In this document: positions 1-8,560 of the stretch, in pieces
Layout of the letters: every line of letters starts with the position of its first letter
Numbering within the stretch: position 1 is the first letter of the stretch
From: an uncultured Geobacteraceae bacterium
Lineage (GTDB): Bacteria > Desulfobacterota > Desulfuromonadia > Geobacterales > Pseudopelobacteraceae
Reading direction: 5' to 3'
Length of the DNA: 64,000 bases
Assembly (NCBI GenBank): GCA_903939115.1
Contig: CAJAFV010000097.1
Location: forward strand, 102,610-166,609
Made by a program: the position numbers and the translations under genes
The notes under the pieces: model-generated
What the model was told of the DNA's origin: nothing
Databases searched by the model: none
The model's input: only the letters and a program-made list of their open reading frames with translations

Positions 1-69
1 GCAGACTTATTAAGATTTTGTAGAAATTTGGTACGACGCCATATCAGTGGGGGTGCCGGTAACACAGGC

Positions 70-585
70 TTAGGCGGGTTGTTGCGGAAAGGCTTTTTTA
101 AAGGATGTGACTCTTCTTTTGTCAGAAGAGAGGTACCAGAGAAAGCTGGCCGCCTTGGCATTTGCGTTATATTTCAGGGTTACGCAGGCACCCTTTTTCA
201 GGGTTACGCTGCTGTCACTGCAACCGAGCAGCGCTGCAACCAGTAAGCCAAGCTGTGGTTCATGGCCAACCACCATGATCCGTTTGGAATCCCTGCACGA
301 CTTGATGTACCCGACTAATTCATTGATGTCTGCTCCCGGCAGGAGCAGAGCCGAAGCGATTACCACATTTTTCCGGCACGCCTTTTCAGCCGCGATCTCG
401 GCAGTTTGTACGGCACGGGTCAGCGGGCTGGTGATGGTCAGCCGTGGCTTGGAGCCGAACCTGGCGATAGCTCCGCTCATTTTCTTTGCCGTCAGCCGTC
501 CCTTTTCAGTCAGATAGCGCCACTCATCCGGCAACGTATTGTTCTCCTCAACCGCTTCTGCGTGCCGCATAACATATATAATCAT
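70..585 (-). CDS. sixA: Phosphohistidine phosphatase SixA
   Basis: 171-residue histidine phosphatase of the SixA branch. The protein opens with the RHG-like motif MRHAEA (phosphate pocket and catalytic His), has the second arginine region SPLTRAVQTAE, and carries the second catalytic His in VVGHEPQLG. Members remove phosphate from phosphohistidine, in E. coli on ArcB and phosphotransferase components; the substrate here is unknown. It is cytosolic, with no signal peptide. The length fits the family (about 160). The start is the ATG giving MIIYVMRHAEA, the usual distance to the RHG motif. It is on the same strand as the pyrophosphatase and rsgA genes, with about 85 bp between it and the next gene upstream. 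Confidence 0.9.
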   Translation of the reverse strand: MIIYVMRHAEAVEENNTLPDEWRYLTEKGRLTAKKMSGAIARFGSKPRLTITSPLTRAVQTAEIAAEKACRKNVVIASALLLPGADINELVGYIKSCRDSKRIMVVGHEPQLGLLVAALLGCSDSSVTLKKGACVTLKYNANAKAASFLWYLSSDKRRVTSFKKAFPQQPA

Positions 586-670
586 ACGATCCTCCCCGGC
601 GAAGATGCCGTAAAATACGTGATGTATTATTAAAAATAAAGGTTGTCATACTATTCAGCACCGATGCTGC

Positions 671-2317
671 TCATACTCTGGCAAGAATCTTCAGCAGGTG
701 AGGCACCATCTGCTTCTTGCGCGACATTACATCTTTAAACTCATATAGATGCGGCTCCAGCTGCGGATATTCCATGACGTGGGCGATGAGGGTATGTCCC
801 TCAACCAGAAAGAGCGTTGTTTCCGTGGTGATGTCAGTTACCATCAGCCCCGCAATAAAGAGGGTGTCTCGCCGTTTGACCTCCGCTAGAGCTTCCAGTA
901 ACTCCTCTTTCATACGGTAAAATTCTTCAAAACCGATCACCTCGACCTGTCCGAGGCCGATGCTGTATTTCTCATGGGTAAAGAGCTTGAAGTCGGCGGC
1001 GACGACCCTGTCAGCAGAACCGTAATTTTTCAGGGAACTGCTCGCGGCAAAGATGTCACTGCCGAAATCGACAGCAACCAGACCTGAGCGCTCTTCAAGC
1101 CAGGCGGCCATCTGCTGGTCGGCATCAGTCGTGGTGGGCGATTTGAGGATAACGGTATCGGAAAGGATTCCGGCCAGCAGCAGCGCGGCAATCTGTCTGC
1201 CCGGTTCAATGGAGCATTCACGGTAGCGCCGGGCTACCAGAGTGCACGTGCTGCCTACCGGTGAAGTTATAAAAGAGATCGGACTGTTTGAGTGGCTGTT
1301 GCCTAGTTTGTGATGGTCGATGACTTCGGCGATTTCGACCTGTTCAGCGCCCGGTACCGCCTGCCCCAGTTCGTTGTGATCCATGAGGATCAACCGGTAC
1401 GGAAGTGGTGCGAGGAGCGACGACCTGGTTGCGACGCCGGCCAACGTGCCATCACCTTTCAATGCCATCACGGCCGCCACGTTGACTCCCATCAGCTTTT
1501 GGCGCAAAGCTGCCAGTGACTTGTCAATCTCGATGGTGGCAAATTCCTGTTCAGCGAGGCAGGTGACCGGTGTGGAAAGCCTCGCCAGCCAGGCGGCAGT
1601 TGCTGTGTCGTGGGGAGTCAGAAGGACGGTAACCCCCTGTGCTTTGGCTAGTTCAAGCAAGCCTTCATCCAATTGATGGCCGCCGGTTACCACGAGGACT
1701 CTCACGCCTCGTTCAATTGCTGCGTGCTGAATAGTACGGCGATTTCCGGTCATAATCAGGAGCTCATCGGGGTTATAGCCATCAATCCTGCTGCTGAAAG
1801 ATTCCTCCAGCATCGCACCGATAAACAGGTTAAGGGTAATCGGGATGTCGTGGTTGTCGCCTGACTCAACAGAGGCGGAGAGGGTTCTGGCAAGACTCGC
1901 CAGGCTTGTTGTCACCCGGCGGAGTTTGTCATGGCTGGGGAGCAGATAGCTTTCCGACAGGTGCAGCAGCGAAAGCAGGCCGCATGGTTTGTTGTCGCCG
2001 TCGACGACCGGTAGCACCCGCACACCGCTTTTATTGAACAGTTCCAGCGCCTCGTACGCCGATGTCTGCCGATCAACTGTAACCGGTTGCCGCTTGATGG
2101 TGTCGCGAACCTTGGGATGAACATCGGCTAGAAACAGCGGGTCCGGAATTTGAAGGCGGTCAAGGATATAGCGTGTCTGGGGATTCGGAGCACCGGCCAT
2201 GGCGGCAATAACGGTGCTGTCCCCCTGCTGCTGCTTCAGCGCGGCATAGCCGATTGCGGATGCGATAGAATCGGTATCGGGGTTGCGGTGGCCAATAACG
2301 TAGGTAGTTTCGATCAT
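671..2317 (-). CDS. Manganese-dependent inorganic pyrophosphatase with CBS and DRTGG domains
   Basis: Family II pyrophosphatase, 548 residues, hydrolysing PPi to two phosphates in the cytosol. The DHH domain begins with GHRNPDTDS and resumes with the metal-binding IDHHKLG after a regulatory insert. The insert reads CBS (about 75-130), DRTGG (about 145-245, with MTGNR) and a second CBS; a DHHA2 domain closes the protein. In this family the CBS pair binds adenine nucleotides, which inhibit or activate the enzyme. The open frame runs further upstream to 2476, but that part overlaps rsgA and is not family-like, so ATG 2317 (MIETTYVIGHRNPD) is chosen. The start lies 32 bp after the rsgA stop, so cotranscription is likely. 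Confidence 0.92.
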   Translation of the reverse strand: MIETTYVIGHRNPDTDSIASAIGYAALKQQQGDSTVIAAMAGAPNPQTRYILDRLQIPDPLFLADVHPKVRDTIKRQPVTVDRQTSAYEALELFNKSGVRVLPVVDGDNKPCGLLSLLHLSESYLLPSHDKLRRVTTSLASLARTLSASVESGDNHDIPITLNLFIGAMLEESFSSRIDGYNPDELLIMTGNRRTIQHAAIERGVRVLVVTGGHQLDEGLLELAKAQGVTVLLTPHDTATAAWLARLSTPVTCLAEQEFATIEIDKSLAALRQKLMGVNVAAVMALKGDGTLAGVATRSSLLAPLPYRLILMDHNELGQAVPGAEQVEIAEVIDHHKLGNSHSNSPISFITSPVGSTCTLVARRYRECSIEPGRQIAALLLAGILSDTVILKSPTTTDADQQMAAWLEERSGLVAVDFGSDIFAASSSLKNYGSADRVVAADFKLFTHEKYSIGLGQVEVIGFEEFYRMKEELLEALAEVKRRDTLFIAGLMVTDITTETTLFLVEGHTLIAHVMEYPQLEPHLYEFKDVMSRKKQMVPHLLKILARV

Positions 2318-2349
2318 GATGGTCTCGCTGTTTGTATGGAGTGTGTGCC

Positions 2350-3249
2350 TCAGTTCTTCCAATCCCTGCTGCGTGCCGCTGCCTGCAGGGTTTCCACCTC
2401 TTTCAGAATTTCCATGTAGGTGTTGTACCGCTCCGCGGGAATGCGACCCTGTTCGACCAGCGTGAGTACGGCGCACCCCGGCTCGGTGCGATGTCGGCAG
2501 TTGCGGAATTTACAGGCGACATCGCGATGGTCTTCAAAGCCAGGGAAGTATTCAGCCAACTCCTCCACCGTGATATCAACCAGGCCGAAATCACGAAAAC
2601 CGGGAGTGTCCACCAGTTCACCGCCACCAGCGAGCGCATGCAGCGTGGAAACGGTTGTGGTGTGTCGTCCCATGCTGTTATAGGAGCTGAGGGCACCCAC
2701 TTTCAGATCAATTTCCGGACAGAGCGCGTTGAGCAGAGAGCTCTTGCCGACCCCGGTCGTTCCGACAAAAGCGCCGCGATGCCCTTCACTCAGAAATTTT
2801 TCCAGCGGGGCAAGACCGCTCTGCTCGGAGGCACTGAGCGGAAATATCGGTACAGACCCGCCATACAGTCCGCTCAGTTCGACCAGCAGTTCCGCAGTAC
2901 CATCAAGATCACATTTATTGATCACCAGAAAAGGTTGTAACTCCGCTGACCGTGCGGCAACAATCGCCCGGTCGATAAAGCCGCCCGGAGATTGCGGCGC
3001 AACCACGATGCCAAGGACATCCAGATTCGCACCGACCAGGTGGATTCCGCCACGGGCATCACGCCTCTGGAGTTCTGTCCGGCGCGGCAGGCGCTTCAAA
3101 ACCTCGCCGGTAACGACAACGTTGTCCCCGACCACATGACCGGAGTTGCGCTTGACCCGCACCATTCTGCGTGTATCATTCTCAAACAATACCTCAACCG
3201 AGATACCGTGATGGGCTACAATCAGGCCGTTAGGTGTAAAACTGCTCAT
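2350..3249 (-). CDS. rsgA: Ribosome small-subunit GTPase RsgA
   Basis: 299-residue circularly permuted GTPase that acts late in 30S subunit maturation and frees RbfA. It has an N-terminal OB-fold region, then the permuted G motifs: G4 NKCD, then G1 GTTGVGKSS, a G2/switch region with GRHTTT, and G3 DTPG. The C-terminal zinc-binding part contains CKFRNCRH and a later Cys in EPGC. The order G4-G1-G3 is diagnostic. Its start faces srkA, which is divergent, across about 165 bp that must hold both promoters. Confidence 0.94.
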   Translation of the reverse strand: MSSFTPNGLIVAHHGISVEVLFENDTRRMVRVKRNSGHVVGDNVVVTGEVLKRLPRRTELQRRDARGGIHLVGANLDVLGIVVAPQSPGGFIDRAIVAARSAELQPFLVINKCDLDGTAELLVELSGLYGGSVPIFPLSASEQSGLAPLEKFLSEGHRGAFVGTTGVGKSSLLNALCPEIDLKVGALSSYNSMGRHTTTVSTLHALAGGGELVDTPGFRDFGLVDITVEELAEYFPGFEDHRDVACKFRNCRHRTEPGCAVLTLVEQGRIPAERYNTYMEILKEVETLQAAARSRDWKN

Positions 3250-3415
3250 GGGACATGGTTCCGTTTTTTCGTATGAATGTAACCCGACAAATAAGTGCCG
3301 GGGGGCGGCAGATAATAAATTTTACCATATAAACGCGTAATAACCTAGCACAGCCGGGAGAATGGGGCCATAATATCCGTGCTATATACGCTACTGAATT
3401 TACAGGAGGCATTGG

Positions 3416-4402
3416 ATGACCGAGAACAGCCACCCCTTTCAGCGCCTTACCCCCACTTTTGTCATGGATGCCGTGGAAAGTCAGGGGTTTCTCTGTGACC
3501 GCCGCATATTTGCCCTCAACAGCTATGAAAACCGGGTCTATCAGGTCGGCATCGATGAAGGACAACCGCTGATCGCCAAGTTTTACCGTCCGGATCGCTG
3601 GAGCGAAGCACAAATTCTGGAGGAACACGACTTCTGCTTTGAGCTTGTTGAACATGAGCTCCCGATTGTTGCCCCACTCAAAAATTCTGACGGGAAAAGC
3701 CTGTTGCATTACGATGGTTTTTTCTTTGCCCTGTACCCACGGCAGGGTGGACATGCGCCGGAGTTTGACAATCTCGGCAACCTGAAAATACTTGGGCGCC
3801 TGCTGGGGCGAATTCATGGTTCCGGTGCCGTTAAGCCTTTTCTCCATCGTCCGACACTCGACCGACAGAGCTTCGGCACTAACAGTGTGCGCCTGATTGA
3901 AGAACGTTTCATTCCTGAGGAGTATCGTGCCAGTTACAGCGCTGTAACCGGCCAGCTGCTGGAGGTGATTGACCGTATTCTCATCGAAGTCGGACCGGTC
4001 CGCATCATCAGGACACACGGAGATTGTCATGCCGGCAATATTCTCTGGCGTGACAATGCTCCTCATTTTGTTGACTTTGATGACGCCCGTATGGCTCCCG
4101 CTGTACAGGATCTCTGGATGATGTTTTCCGGAGAACGACCCCGGCAGTTGGCTCAACTGGATTCGTTACTGGAGGGGTACCGCGAATTCAATGATTTTGA
4201 TCATCGGGAATTGCGCCTGATTGAGCCGCTGCGGACGCTGCGCATGCTGCATTACAGCGCCTGGCTGGCCAGGCGTTGGGGGGATCCGCTCTTTCCGCAC
4301 ACTTTTTTCTGGTTCAACACCACCCGCTACTGGGGTGAACATATTCTGGAATTGCGGGAACAGCTGGCGGCGCTCTCTGAACCGGCACTTGAGATACAGT
4401 GA
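3416..4402 (+). CDS. srkA: Stress response serine/threonine kinase SrkA (YihE family)
   Basis: 328-residue APH-like protein kinase. Visible motifs are the catalytic loop HGDCHAGNILWRD and the metal-binding FVDFDDARMAP, which replaces the DFG of classical kinases. E. coli SrkA protects cells from stress-induced death by counteracting toxin-dependent killing; its substrates are uncertain. The start ATG follows AGGAGG at 3404-3409 with 6-nt spacing. It is a monocistronic gene divergent from rsgA and closed by a strong hairpin at 4427-4466. Confidence 0.9.
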   Translation: MTENSHPFQRLTPTFVMDAVESQGFLCDRRIFALNSYENRVYQVGIDEGQPLIAKFYRPDRWSEAQILEEHDFCFELVEHELPIVAPLKNSDGKSLLHYDGFFFALYPRQGGHAPEFDNLGNLKILGRLLGRIHGSGAVKPFLHRPTLDRQSFGTNSVRLIEERFIPEEYRASYSAVTGQLLEVIDRILIEVGPVRIIRTHGDCHAGNILWRDNAPHFVDFDDARMAPAVQDLWMMFSGERPRQLAQLDSLLEGYREFNDFDHRELRLIEPLRTLRMLHYSAWLARRWGDPLFPHTFFWFNTTRYWGEHILELREQLAALSEPALEIQ

Positions 4403-4426
4403 GCGTCCATTGCAGTGATGTTACAA

Positions 4427-4466
4427 AAAAGATCAGCCCTTCGACTTTCCGAAGGGCTGATCTTTT
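4427..4466. terminator. Bidirectional intrinsic terminator
   Basis: Perfect 17-bp stem (4427-4443 with 4450-4466) around a 6-nt loop. The stem starts with A4 and ends with T4, so it can stop transcription from both srkA (+) and the convergent secreted-repeat gene (-). Confidence 0.9.
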
Positions 4467-4489
4467 AACAGCGCCTCACTCTTCTGCCG

Positions 4490-4903
4490 TTATGGGGCAA
4501 CCACGTACCATACATTGTTGACCCCTTGGCCATAAACATCTTCGCCATCTTTATCCTTAAAGAAGTAGTAAAGCGGCTGCCCTTTGAATGTGGTTTGTTT
4601 AAGGCCGTCATCGCGGGTTATTGTACCAACATCAGTCAAAGCGATTCCGGCATTCGGATCAACGGACTCTGCAAAAAATACCGGCCATTTTTCCAGACAG
4701 CTATTTGCCGCACCGCACACACTCTTGTTTGGCGCATCTTTTTTGAAAAGGTACAGAGCCATTCCCTTGTCGTCAGCAAGATAGTTGCCAATCCCGTCTT
4801 TACTCTTAACCGTTAATGTTGCTGCAGCTGAAATAGACGCAAACAGCAGAGTACTTGCCGCTATTGTCAAAAGTAGATTGAAAAAGCTATTAAAATTTCT
4901 CAT
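4490..4903 (-). CDS. Secreted repeat lipoprotein-like protein (COG4315/PF03640)
   Basis: 137-residue exported protein. A signal peptide (MRNFNSFFNLLLTIAAS, ending near SAAA) precedes two copies of the secreted-repeat motif with GMALYLFKKD and GQPLYYFFKD, separated by a short Cys-containing loop (SVCGAANSC). The function of this family is unknown. The ATG at 4903 follows a strong AAGGGGG ribosome site and gives a normal signal peptide; the longer frame to 5035 has no such features. It is convergent with srkA. Confidence 0.8.
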   Translation of the reverse strand: MRNFNSFFNLLLTIAASTLLFASISAAATLTVKSKDGIGNYLADDKGMALYLFKKDAPNKSVCGAANSCLEKWPVFFAESVDPNAGIALTDVGTITRDDGLKQTTFKGQPLYYFFKDKDGEDVYGQGVNNVWYVVAP

Positions 4904-5084
4904 TGTCGTATCCCCCTTAAACCTTTTTGACTTGATCAAATCATATTCCCCTTCAAGCAGTGATGTCAAAATAAAAAAGATTAAAAAGGTCCTGTTCGTG
5001 TTGATGCGACGGTCGCATGTTAAGAGTCCGGGCATTTGAGTATATTATCGATGCTGCCTGAACTTCATGGCGAGAGACGCAAGA

Positions 5085-5112
5085 TTGACGTATTGACTAA
5101 AAGCGATATTAG
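5085..5112 (+). promoter_or_regulatory. Candidate sigma70 promoter for ppiC-folD
   Basis: TTGACG (5085-5090), a 16-bp spacer and TATTAG (5107-5112) lie about 70 bp before ppiC. The match is moderate, and no other candidate is as good in the gap. Confidence 0.4.
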
Positions 5113-5181
5113 TGTCAAATAAGGACACAAGAGTAATCCGCAGGTAATAATCCTGCAGACCACATAACAAAGGAGTTTAGA

Positions 5182-5463
5182 ATGGCCAGAGCAGCAGCCC
5201 GCCACATTCTGGTGGCAACAAAAGAAGCGTGTGAAGCATTGAAAGTAAAGATCGAAGCGGGTGCAGATTTTGCGGCAGTCGCCAAGGAACATTCCACATG
5301 CCCTTCCGGCAGAGATGGTGGAAGCCTCGGCGAATTCAGCCCGGGGCAGATGGTAAAGGAGTTTGATACCGTCGTATTCTCCGGCGATGTCGGCACGGTT
5401 CTAGGACCGGTCCAGACCCAATTCGGCTACCATTTGATTGAAGTCACCAAGCGTACGGCATAG
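5182..5463 (+). CDS. Parvulin-type peptidyl-prolyl isomerase (PpiC-like)
   Basis: 93-residue single-domain parvulin, as short as E. coli PpiC. Typical features are ARHILV near the start, [32 protein letters not shown] and the terminal FGYHLIEV. It catalyses cis-trans isomerisation of prolyl bonds in the cytosol; no signal peptide is present. The start follows AAGGAG at about 12 nt. It ends 17 bp before folD and probably shares its transcript. Confidence 0.93.
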   Translation: MARAAARHILVATKEACEALKVKIEAGADFAAVAKEHSTCPSGRDGGSLGEFSPGQMVKEFDTVVFSGDVGTVLGPVQTQFGYHLIEVTKRTA

Positions 5464-5480
5464 ATAAGGGATATCGGACC

Positions 5481-6353
5481 ATGAAGTTACTGGATGGGAA
5501 AGTATGCGCAGAAAGTCTTGTCGCTGAAATATCGAAACGGGTTGCCGGGTATGTTGATTCCGGATTGCGCAAGCCGCATATGACGGTGATTCTGGTCGGA
5601 GAACATGCCCCCAGCGAGTCATACGTAAAATCAAAGATAAAATCGTGTGATAGAGCCGGATTTGAAAGTGCGCTGCTCCGCTTCCCGGAGAGCATCAGCG
5701 AGCCTGATCTATTGGCAAAAATTGCTGAAATCAATGCTGATCCTGCTACTGACGGCCTGATAGTGCAGCTGCCGGTTCCGAAACATATCAACCCGCAGAA
5801 CATTATCAATGCGATTGACCCGCTTAAGGATATCGACGGTTTTCATCCGACCAATTTTGGCCGTATGACTCTGGGGCAAAAAGCGTTCAGGCCGGCAACG
5901 GCCTACGGAATCTGTAAGCTGCTTCAGTTTTACGAAATTCCGGTCAAAGGGAAGCATTGTGTTGTTATCGGCCGGTCCAACATTGTTGGTAAGCCGATAT
6001 CAATCATGCTTTCCAATGATTTTGAAATCGGCAACGCCACAGTCACTCTTGCGCATATTGAAACTCCCCGTGAGCTGTTATTGGATGAAACACGGCGGGC
6101 AGATATCATTGTCGTGGCCGTTGGTATTCCCGGATTTGTCACCGAGGATATGGTTAAAGAAGGAGTTGTTATTATCGATGTCGGCATCAATCGGCTCGAA
6201 AACGGCAAGTTGGTGGGTGATGTAGATTTTGAGCATGTCAGCGCTAAATGCTCATGGATTACGCCGGTACCTGGTGGCGTCGGGCGAATGACGGTGGCCG
6301 CGTTGATGATTAATACATTGATGGCGTACAAGGATAATTTCGATCTAGTTTAG
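5481..6353 (+). CDS. folD: Bifunctional methylenetetrahydrofolate dehydrogenase / methenyl-THF cyclohydrolase FolD
   Basis: 290 residues. It interconverts 5,10-methylene-THF and 10-formyl-THF using NADP. Visible features are the catalytic-lysine region [10 protein letters not shown], the nucleotide-binding [10 protein letters not shown] and the family-specific PGGVG near the C-terminus. The last 12 codons lie in the attachment site of the mobile element downstream. Two further versions of the folD tail are found at 18858-18914 and 19063-19098. The present C-terminus ([11 protein letters not shown]) was therefore probably supplied by the element, which restores the gene on integration. Confidence 0.96.
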   Translation: MKLLDGKVCAESLVAEISKRVAGYVDSGLRKPHMTVILVGEHAPSESYVKSKIKSCDRAGFESALLRFPESISEPDLLAKIAEINADPATDGLIVQLPVPKHINPQNIINAIDPLKDIDGFHPTNFGRMTLGQKAFRPATAYGICKLLQFYEIPVKGKHCVVIGRSNIVGKPISIMLSNDFEIGNATVTLAHIETPRELLLDETRRADIIVVAVGIPGFVTEDMVKEGVVIIDVGINRLENGKLVGDVDFEHVSAKCSWITPVPGGVGRMTVAALMINTLMAYKDNFDLV

Positions 6354-6378
6354 CATCATGTTTTTACAAAGATGCTAA
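6318..6378 (+). other. attL: element junction in the 3' end of folD
   Basis: The segment 6318-6353 (TTGATGGCGTACAAGG...) ends folD and matches 29 of 36 bases with the copy at 19063-19098. Its first 24 bases match 21 of 24 with the copy at 18879. An 8-bp stem (TTAGCATC 6350-6357 with GATGCTAA 6371-6378) straddles the folD stop. Base composition and gene type change abruptly after this point. The exact crossover cannot be set from one sequence. Confidence 0.75.
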
Positions 6379-6418
6379 GTGTATAACATCATTGGTTTTT
6401 TAAAAGATCTCCCACGGC

Positions 6419-6473
6419 AAAAATATCTTGATTTTTGAATTGTGACCAAAAGTGTACCAGAGGGTGTACTAAC
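6419..6473 (+). promoter_or_regulatory. Left-end integrase arm sites
   Basis: AAAAATATCTTGATTT (6419-6434) is repeated in perfect inverted orientation at 18777-18792 near the other end. It is followed by AGTGTACCAG (6451-6460) and GGTGTACTAA (6463-6472). The same decamer occurs at 18726, and GGTGTACCAA at 18748 and 18974. Short repeats shared only by the two ends are what arm-type sites of a tyrosine recombinase look like; binding itself is inferred. Confidence 0.6.
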
Positions 6474-6577
6474 CTAGTTAACCAGATCCGCGCACAGCGG
6501 CTTTCCTTAAATTTAACTACGATGGTCTGAGTCTATAGTATTTAATCGACTTTGTACAAGAATCCGATTCGCTAACA

Positions 6578-6616
6578 AAGAAAAGCCGTCCTCAGATTAA
6601 GAGGACGGCTTTTCTT
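6578..6616. terminator. Intrinsic terminator after dinB-like gene
   Basis: Perfect 16-bp stem (6578-6593 with 6601-6616) and 7-nt loop, with A and T runs at the stem base. It ends the leftward dinB-like transcript and would also stop readthrough from folD. Apart from the att and arm sites, the 288-bp gap 6354-6641 shows nothing else. Confidence 0.9.
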
Positions 6617-6641
6617 CATCGTACGCGCCAGCTCGAGCGTC

Positions 6642-7877
6642 TTACTCCACGTCCACATTCTTGATTCCATCCGGTCTCCAGCTTGGTGGAATTACGTGAG
6701 ACCCCGACTTCTCTTTCCCAGGCAACAGACTCCCAAATGTTACTGACATTCTGCCGAATCGGTCATTCAGGTTATCCATAGCTTGAGTCGCGAAAAGTTT
6801 CTTCCGTTCATCCTCGAATAATGGAAGCTGCTCGGCCTGATGTTTCAGATTACTCAAGCTGATTCCCAAGAGCCGTACAGGCTGCTCCAGTTCGACCGTA
6901 TCGAGAATACTTAGCGCAGCGCGATGGATCTCGTCGCTAAGGTTGATATAATGCTTTAGCGTTGTCTGCTTACCCCATGAGGAGAAGAAATCCGCATACC
7001 GTACGTACAGGTGGATCGTTTTGCCACTGACGTTGTAACGCCTCGCTCGGCTACCGACCATCTCACTAAGCTGCAGCAGAAAACGTCGTATCTCTGCTGG
7101 ATCTGAAATGTCACGTTCGAGTGTACTGGAATGTCCAACACTTTTAACGTCGCCATCCTCAGCGAATTGAACGACCGGCGAATGGTCTACACCTTGACCC
7201 ATTTGCTTCAGCCGTTTTCCGATGATCCCAAACTTACGCGTTAATCGAGCCTCGTCGGTACGACCCAATTCACCGCATGTGTAGATCGACAGCATATTGA
7301 GGTGCCGTTGCATTTTCTTGCCGACACCGCAGAGTTCTTGAATCGGCATACGCTCCAGTGTACGTGCAACGTTCTCTGGAGTAATGACGGTCAAGCCGTC
7401 AGGCTTCATCATATCGGAGGCGAGTTTTGCCAGCAGTTTATTAGGCGCGATACCGATAGAAACTGTGATATCGAACTGATGTTTAAGCCGAGCTTTGATT
7501 AGATACGCGATGTTCTCAGCAGTACCAAAGATTGATAGCGAATGCGTGACGTCCAACCAGCTTTCGTCGATGCTGAAAGCTTCGACCTCGGGTGTGTAAT
7601 CACGGAAGATCTCGTTCATTTTTGTGGAAGTGTACGTGTATTTTCGATTATCACCGACGACGATGATCAGTTCCGGACAGCTTCGCTTACCTTCCCAAAT
7701 CGCCATACCGGTTTTGACGCCTTTAGCTCTGGCCTCGTATGAACTAGTCGTGATTACGGTCCTACCGTGACCACCTACCACGGCTATCGGTTTACCACGC
7801 AGCTCCGGATTCGCCGCTTGTTCGACTGAAGCGAAAAAAGCATTGGCGTCTATATGCAGGATAGTCCGATGTTCCAT
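6642..7877 (-). CDS. dinB: Y-family DNA polymerase IV (DinB-like), element-borne
   Basis: 411-residue translesion polymerase. The first metal aspartate lies in HIDANAFFASVEQ, with the two phenylalanines forming the steric-gate position, and the catalytic pair is in FSIDESWLD (Asp104-Glu105). The fingers, the thumb with helix-hairpin-helix (ELCGVGKKMQRHL) and the little finger follow. QLPLF at 350-354 is a good beta-clamp binding motif. A TTG six bases upstream is possible, but ATG 7877 has AAGG at suitable spacing. It starts 2 bp after the stop of a 63-codon gene. Such polymerases are common plasmid and ICE cargo and can raise mutation rates under stress. Confidence 0.92.
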   Translation of the reverse strand: MEHRTILHIDANAFFASVEQAANPELRGKPIAVVGGHGRTVITTSSYEARAKGVKTGMAIWEGKRSCPELIIVVGDNRKYTYTSTKMNEIFRDYTPEVEAFSIDESWLDVTHSLSIFGTAENIAYLIKARLKHQFDITVSIGIAPNKLLAKLASDMMKPDGLTVITPENVARTLERMPIQELCGVGKKMQRHLNMLSIYTCGELGRTDEARLTRKFGIIGKRLKQMGQGVDHSPVVQFAEDGDVKSVGHSSTLERDISDPAEIRRFLLQLSEMVGSRARRYNVSGKTIHLYVRYADFFSSWGKQTTLKHYINLSDEIHRAALSILDTVELEQPVRLLGISLSNLKHQAEQLPLFEDERKKLFATQAMDNLNDRFGRMSVTFGSLLPGKEKSGSHVIPPSWRPDGIKNVDVE

Positions 7878-7879
7878 GA

Positions 7880-8071
7880 TCAATAACCTTCGATTCGACT
7901 CAGCTCCCAGGTCTGTTCAGCGGTATTGTACGTTAATTCGTACAGCCCACCTTCATCGCGCACGGAGAAATGCAGACGCTTGGCACTTCCTTTTAGATCA
8001 GTCCAGGTATATGTCGTTTCGAGTATTGCATGTTTGCGGTTATTCGCTCGACGCAAAAAGGTGCACGTCAA
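7880..8071 (-). CDS. Small unknown protein coupled to dinB-like gene
   Basis: 63 residues, not recognised. Basic N-terminal part, then a beta-rich stretch with RLHFSVRDEGGLYELTY and the end WELSRIEGY. Its stop lies 2 bp before the polymerase ATG, which suggests translational coupling and supports it as a real gene. The start appears to be TTG with AGGA about ten bases upstream. A role with the polymerase is a guess from position only. Confidence 0.6.
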   Translation of the reverse strand: MTCTFLRRANNRKHAILETTYTWTDLKGSAKRLHFSVRDEGGLYELTYNTAEQTWELSRIEGY

Positions 8072-8104
8072 GAGCGGAGAGTCCTATACCGGACTGTCGA
8101 AGAA

Positions 8105-8545
8105 ATGGCGATGCTGATGGAATCTGCCAATAACCCGAGCGCAGAGCTTCAGAAGATGCACCCTCCAAAACCAGGTACTACGCCTTTCACTCCAGTTACC
8201 GGTTACTACCGGACAAAGCAGTACCACAGGAAATTGTCGACAAATGTCCGAAATCTCTATGACGGCTATTCGGAATCGGCGAAAGCCCTGGAAGTGAAGT
8301 CAATACGCGACTCAGTTTCGAGGATTGACAAACAGTTGAGCAATCCGGCTCTTTCCGCAACGCAGCGAACTAATCTCGAATTCACCCGTGACTTCGAAAT
8401 TAAGAGTCTGAAGTACTTGAAAGCACAGTTACCAGATGCACCGAAAACGGAAGCCAGGGTTGCTGCTCCGGTCAAAGTCAGCGTGCCAACCGAAGCTGTG
8501 AAAGAGCGAACGCCAGAAACAGGCCGAGTAATACCTAAACTGTAA
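8105..8545 (+). CDS. Unknown element protein, basic
   Basis: About 146 residues, not recognised. Residues 30-110 are predicted helical and charged, with a repeated Lys/Arg pattern (KQYHRKLSTNVRNLYDGY, then KSIRDSVSRIDKQL). The tail from about 115 is rich in Ala, Pro, Val and Lys and looks disordered. The start is uncertain: ATG codons at 8105, 8111 and 8117 lack a strong ribosome site, and an earlier ATG at 8030 would overlap the divergent small gene. It lies 15 bp before the next gene, so the two are probably cotranscribed. Confidence 0.6.
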   Translation: MAMLMESANNPSAELQKMHPPKPGTTPFTPVTGYYRTKQYHRKLSTNVRNLYDGYSESAKALEVKSIRDSVSRIDKQLSNPALSATQRTNLEFTRDFEIKSLKYLKAQLPDAPKTEARVAAPVKVSVPTEAVKERTPETGRVIPKL

Positions 8546-8560
8546 CAAGGAGGCATCACT

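Noticed and set aside
3230..4156. Minus-strand open frame of 308 codons opposite srkA and across the rsgA-srkA gap
   Set aside because: It overlaps the well-supported srkA and the start of rsgA, and shows no family features.
6350..6378. tRNA or tmRNA gene at the attachment site
   Set aside because: The repeated sequence is the coding end of folD; no cloverleaf is possible there.
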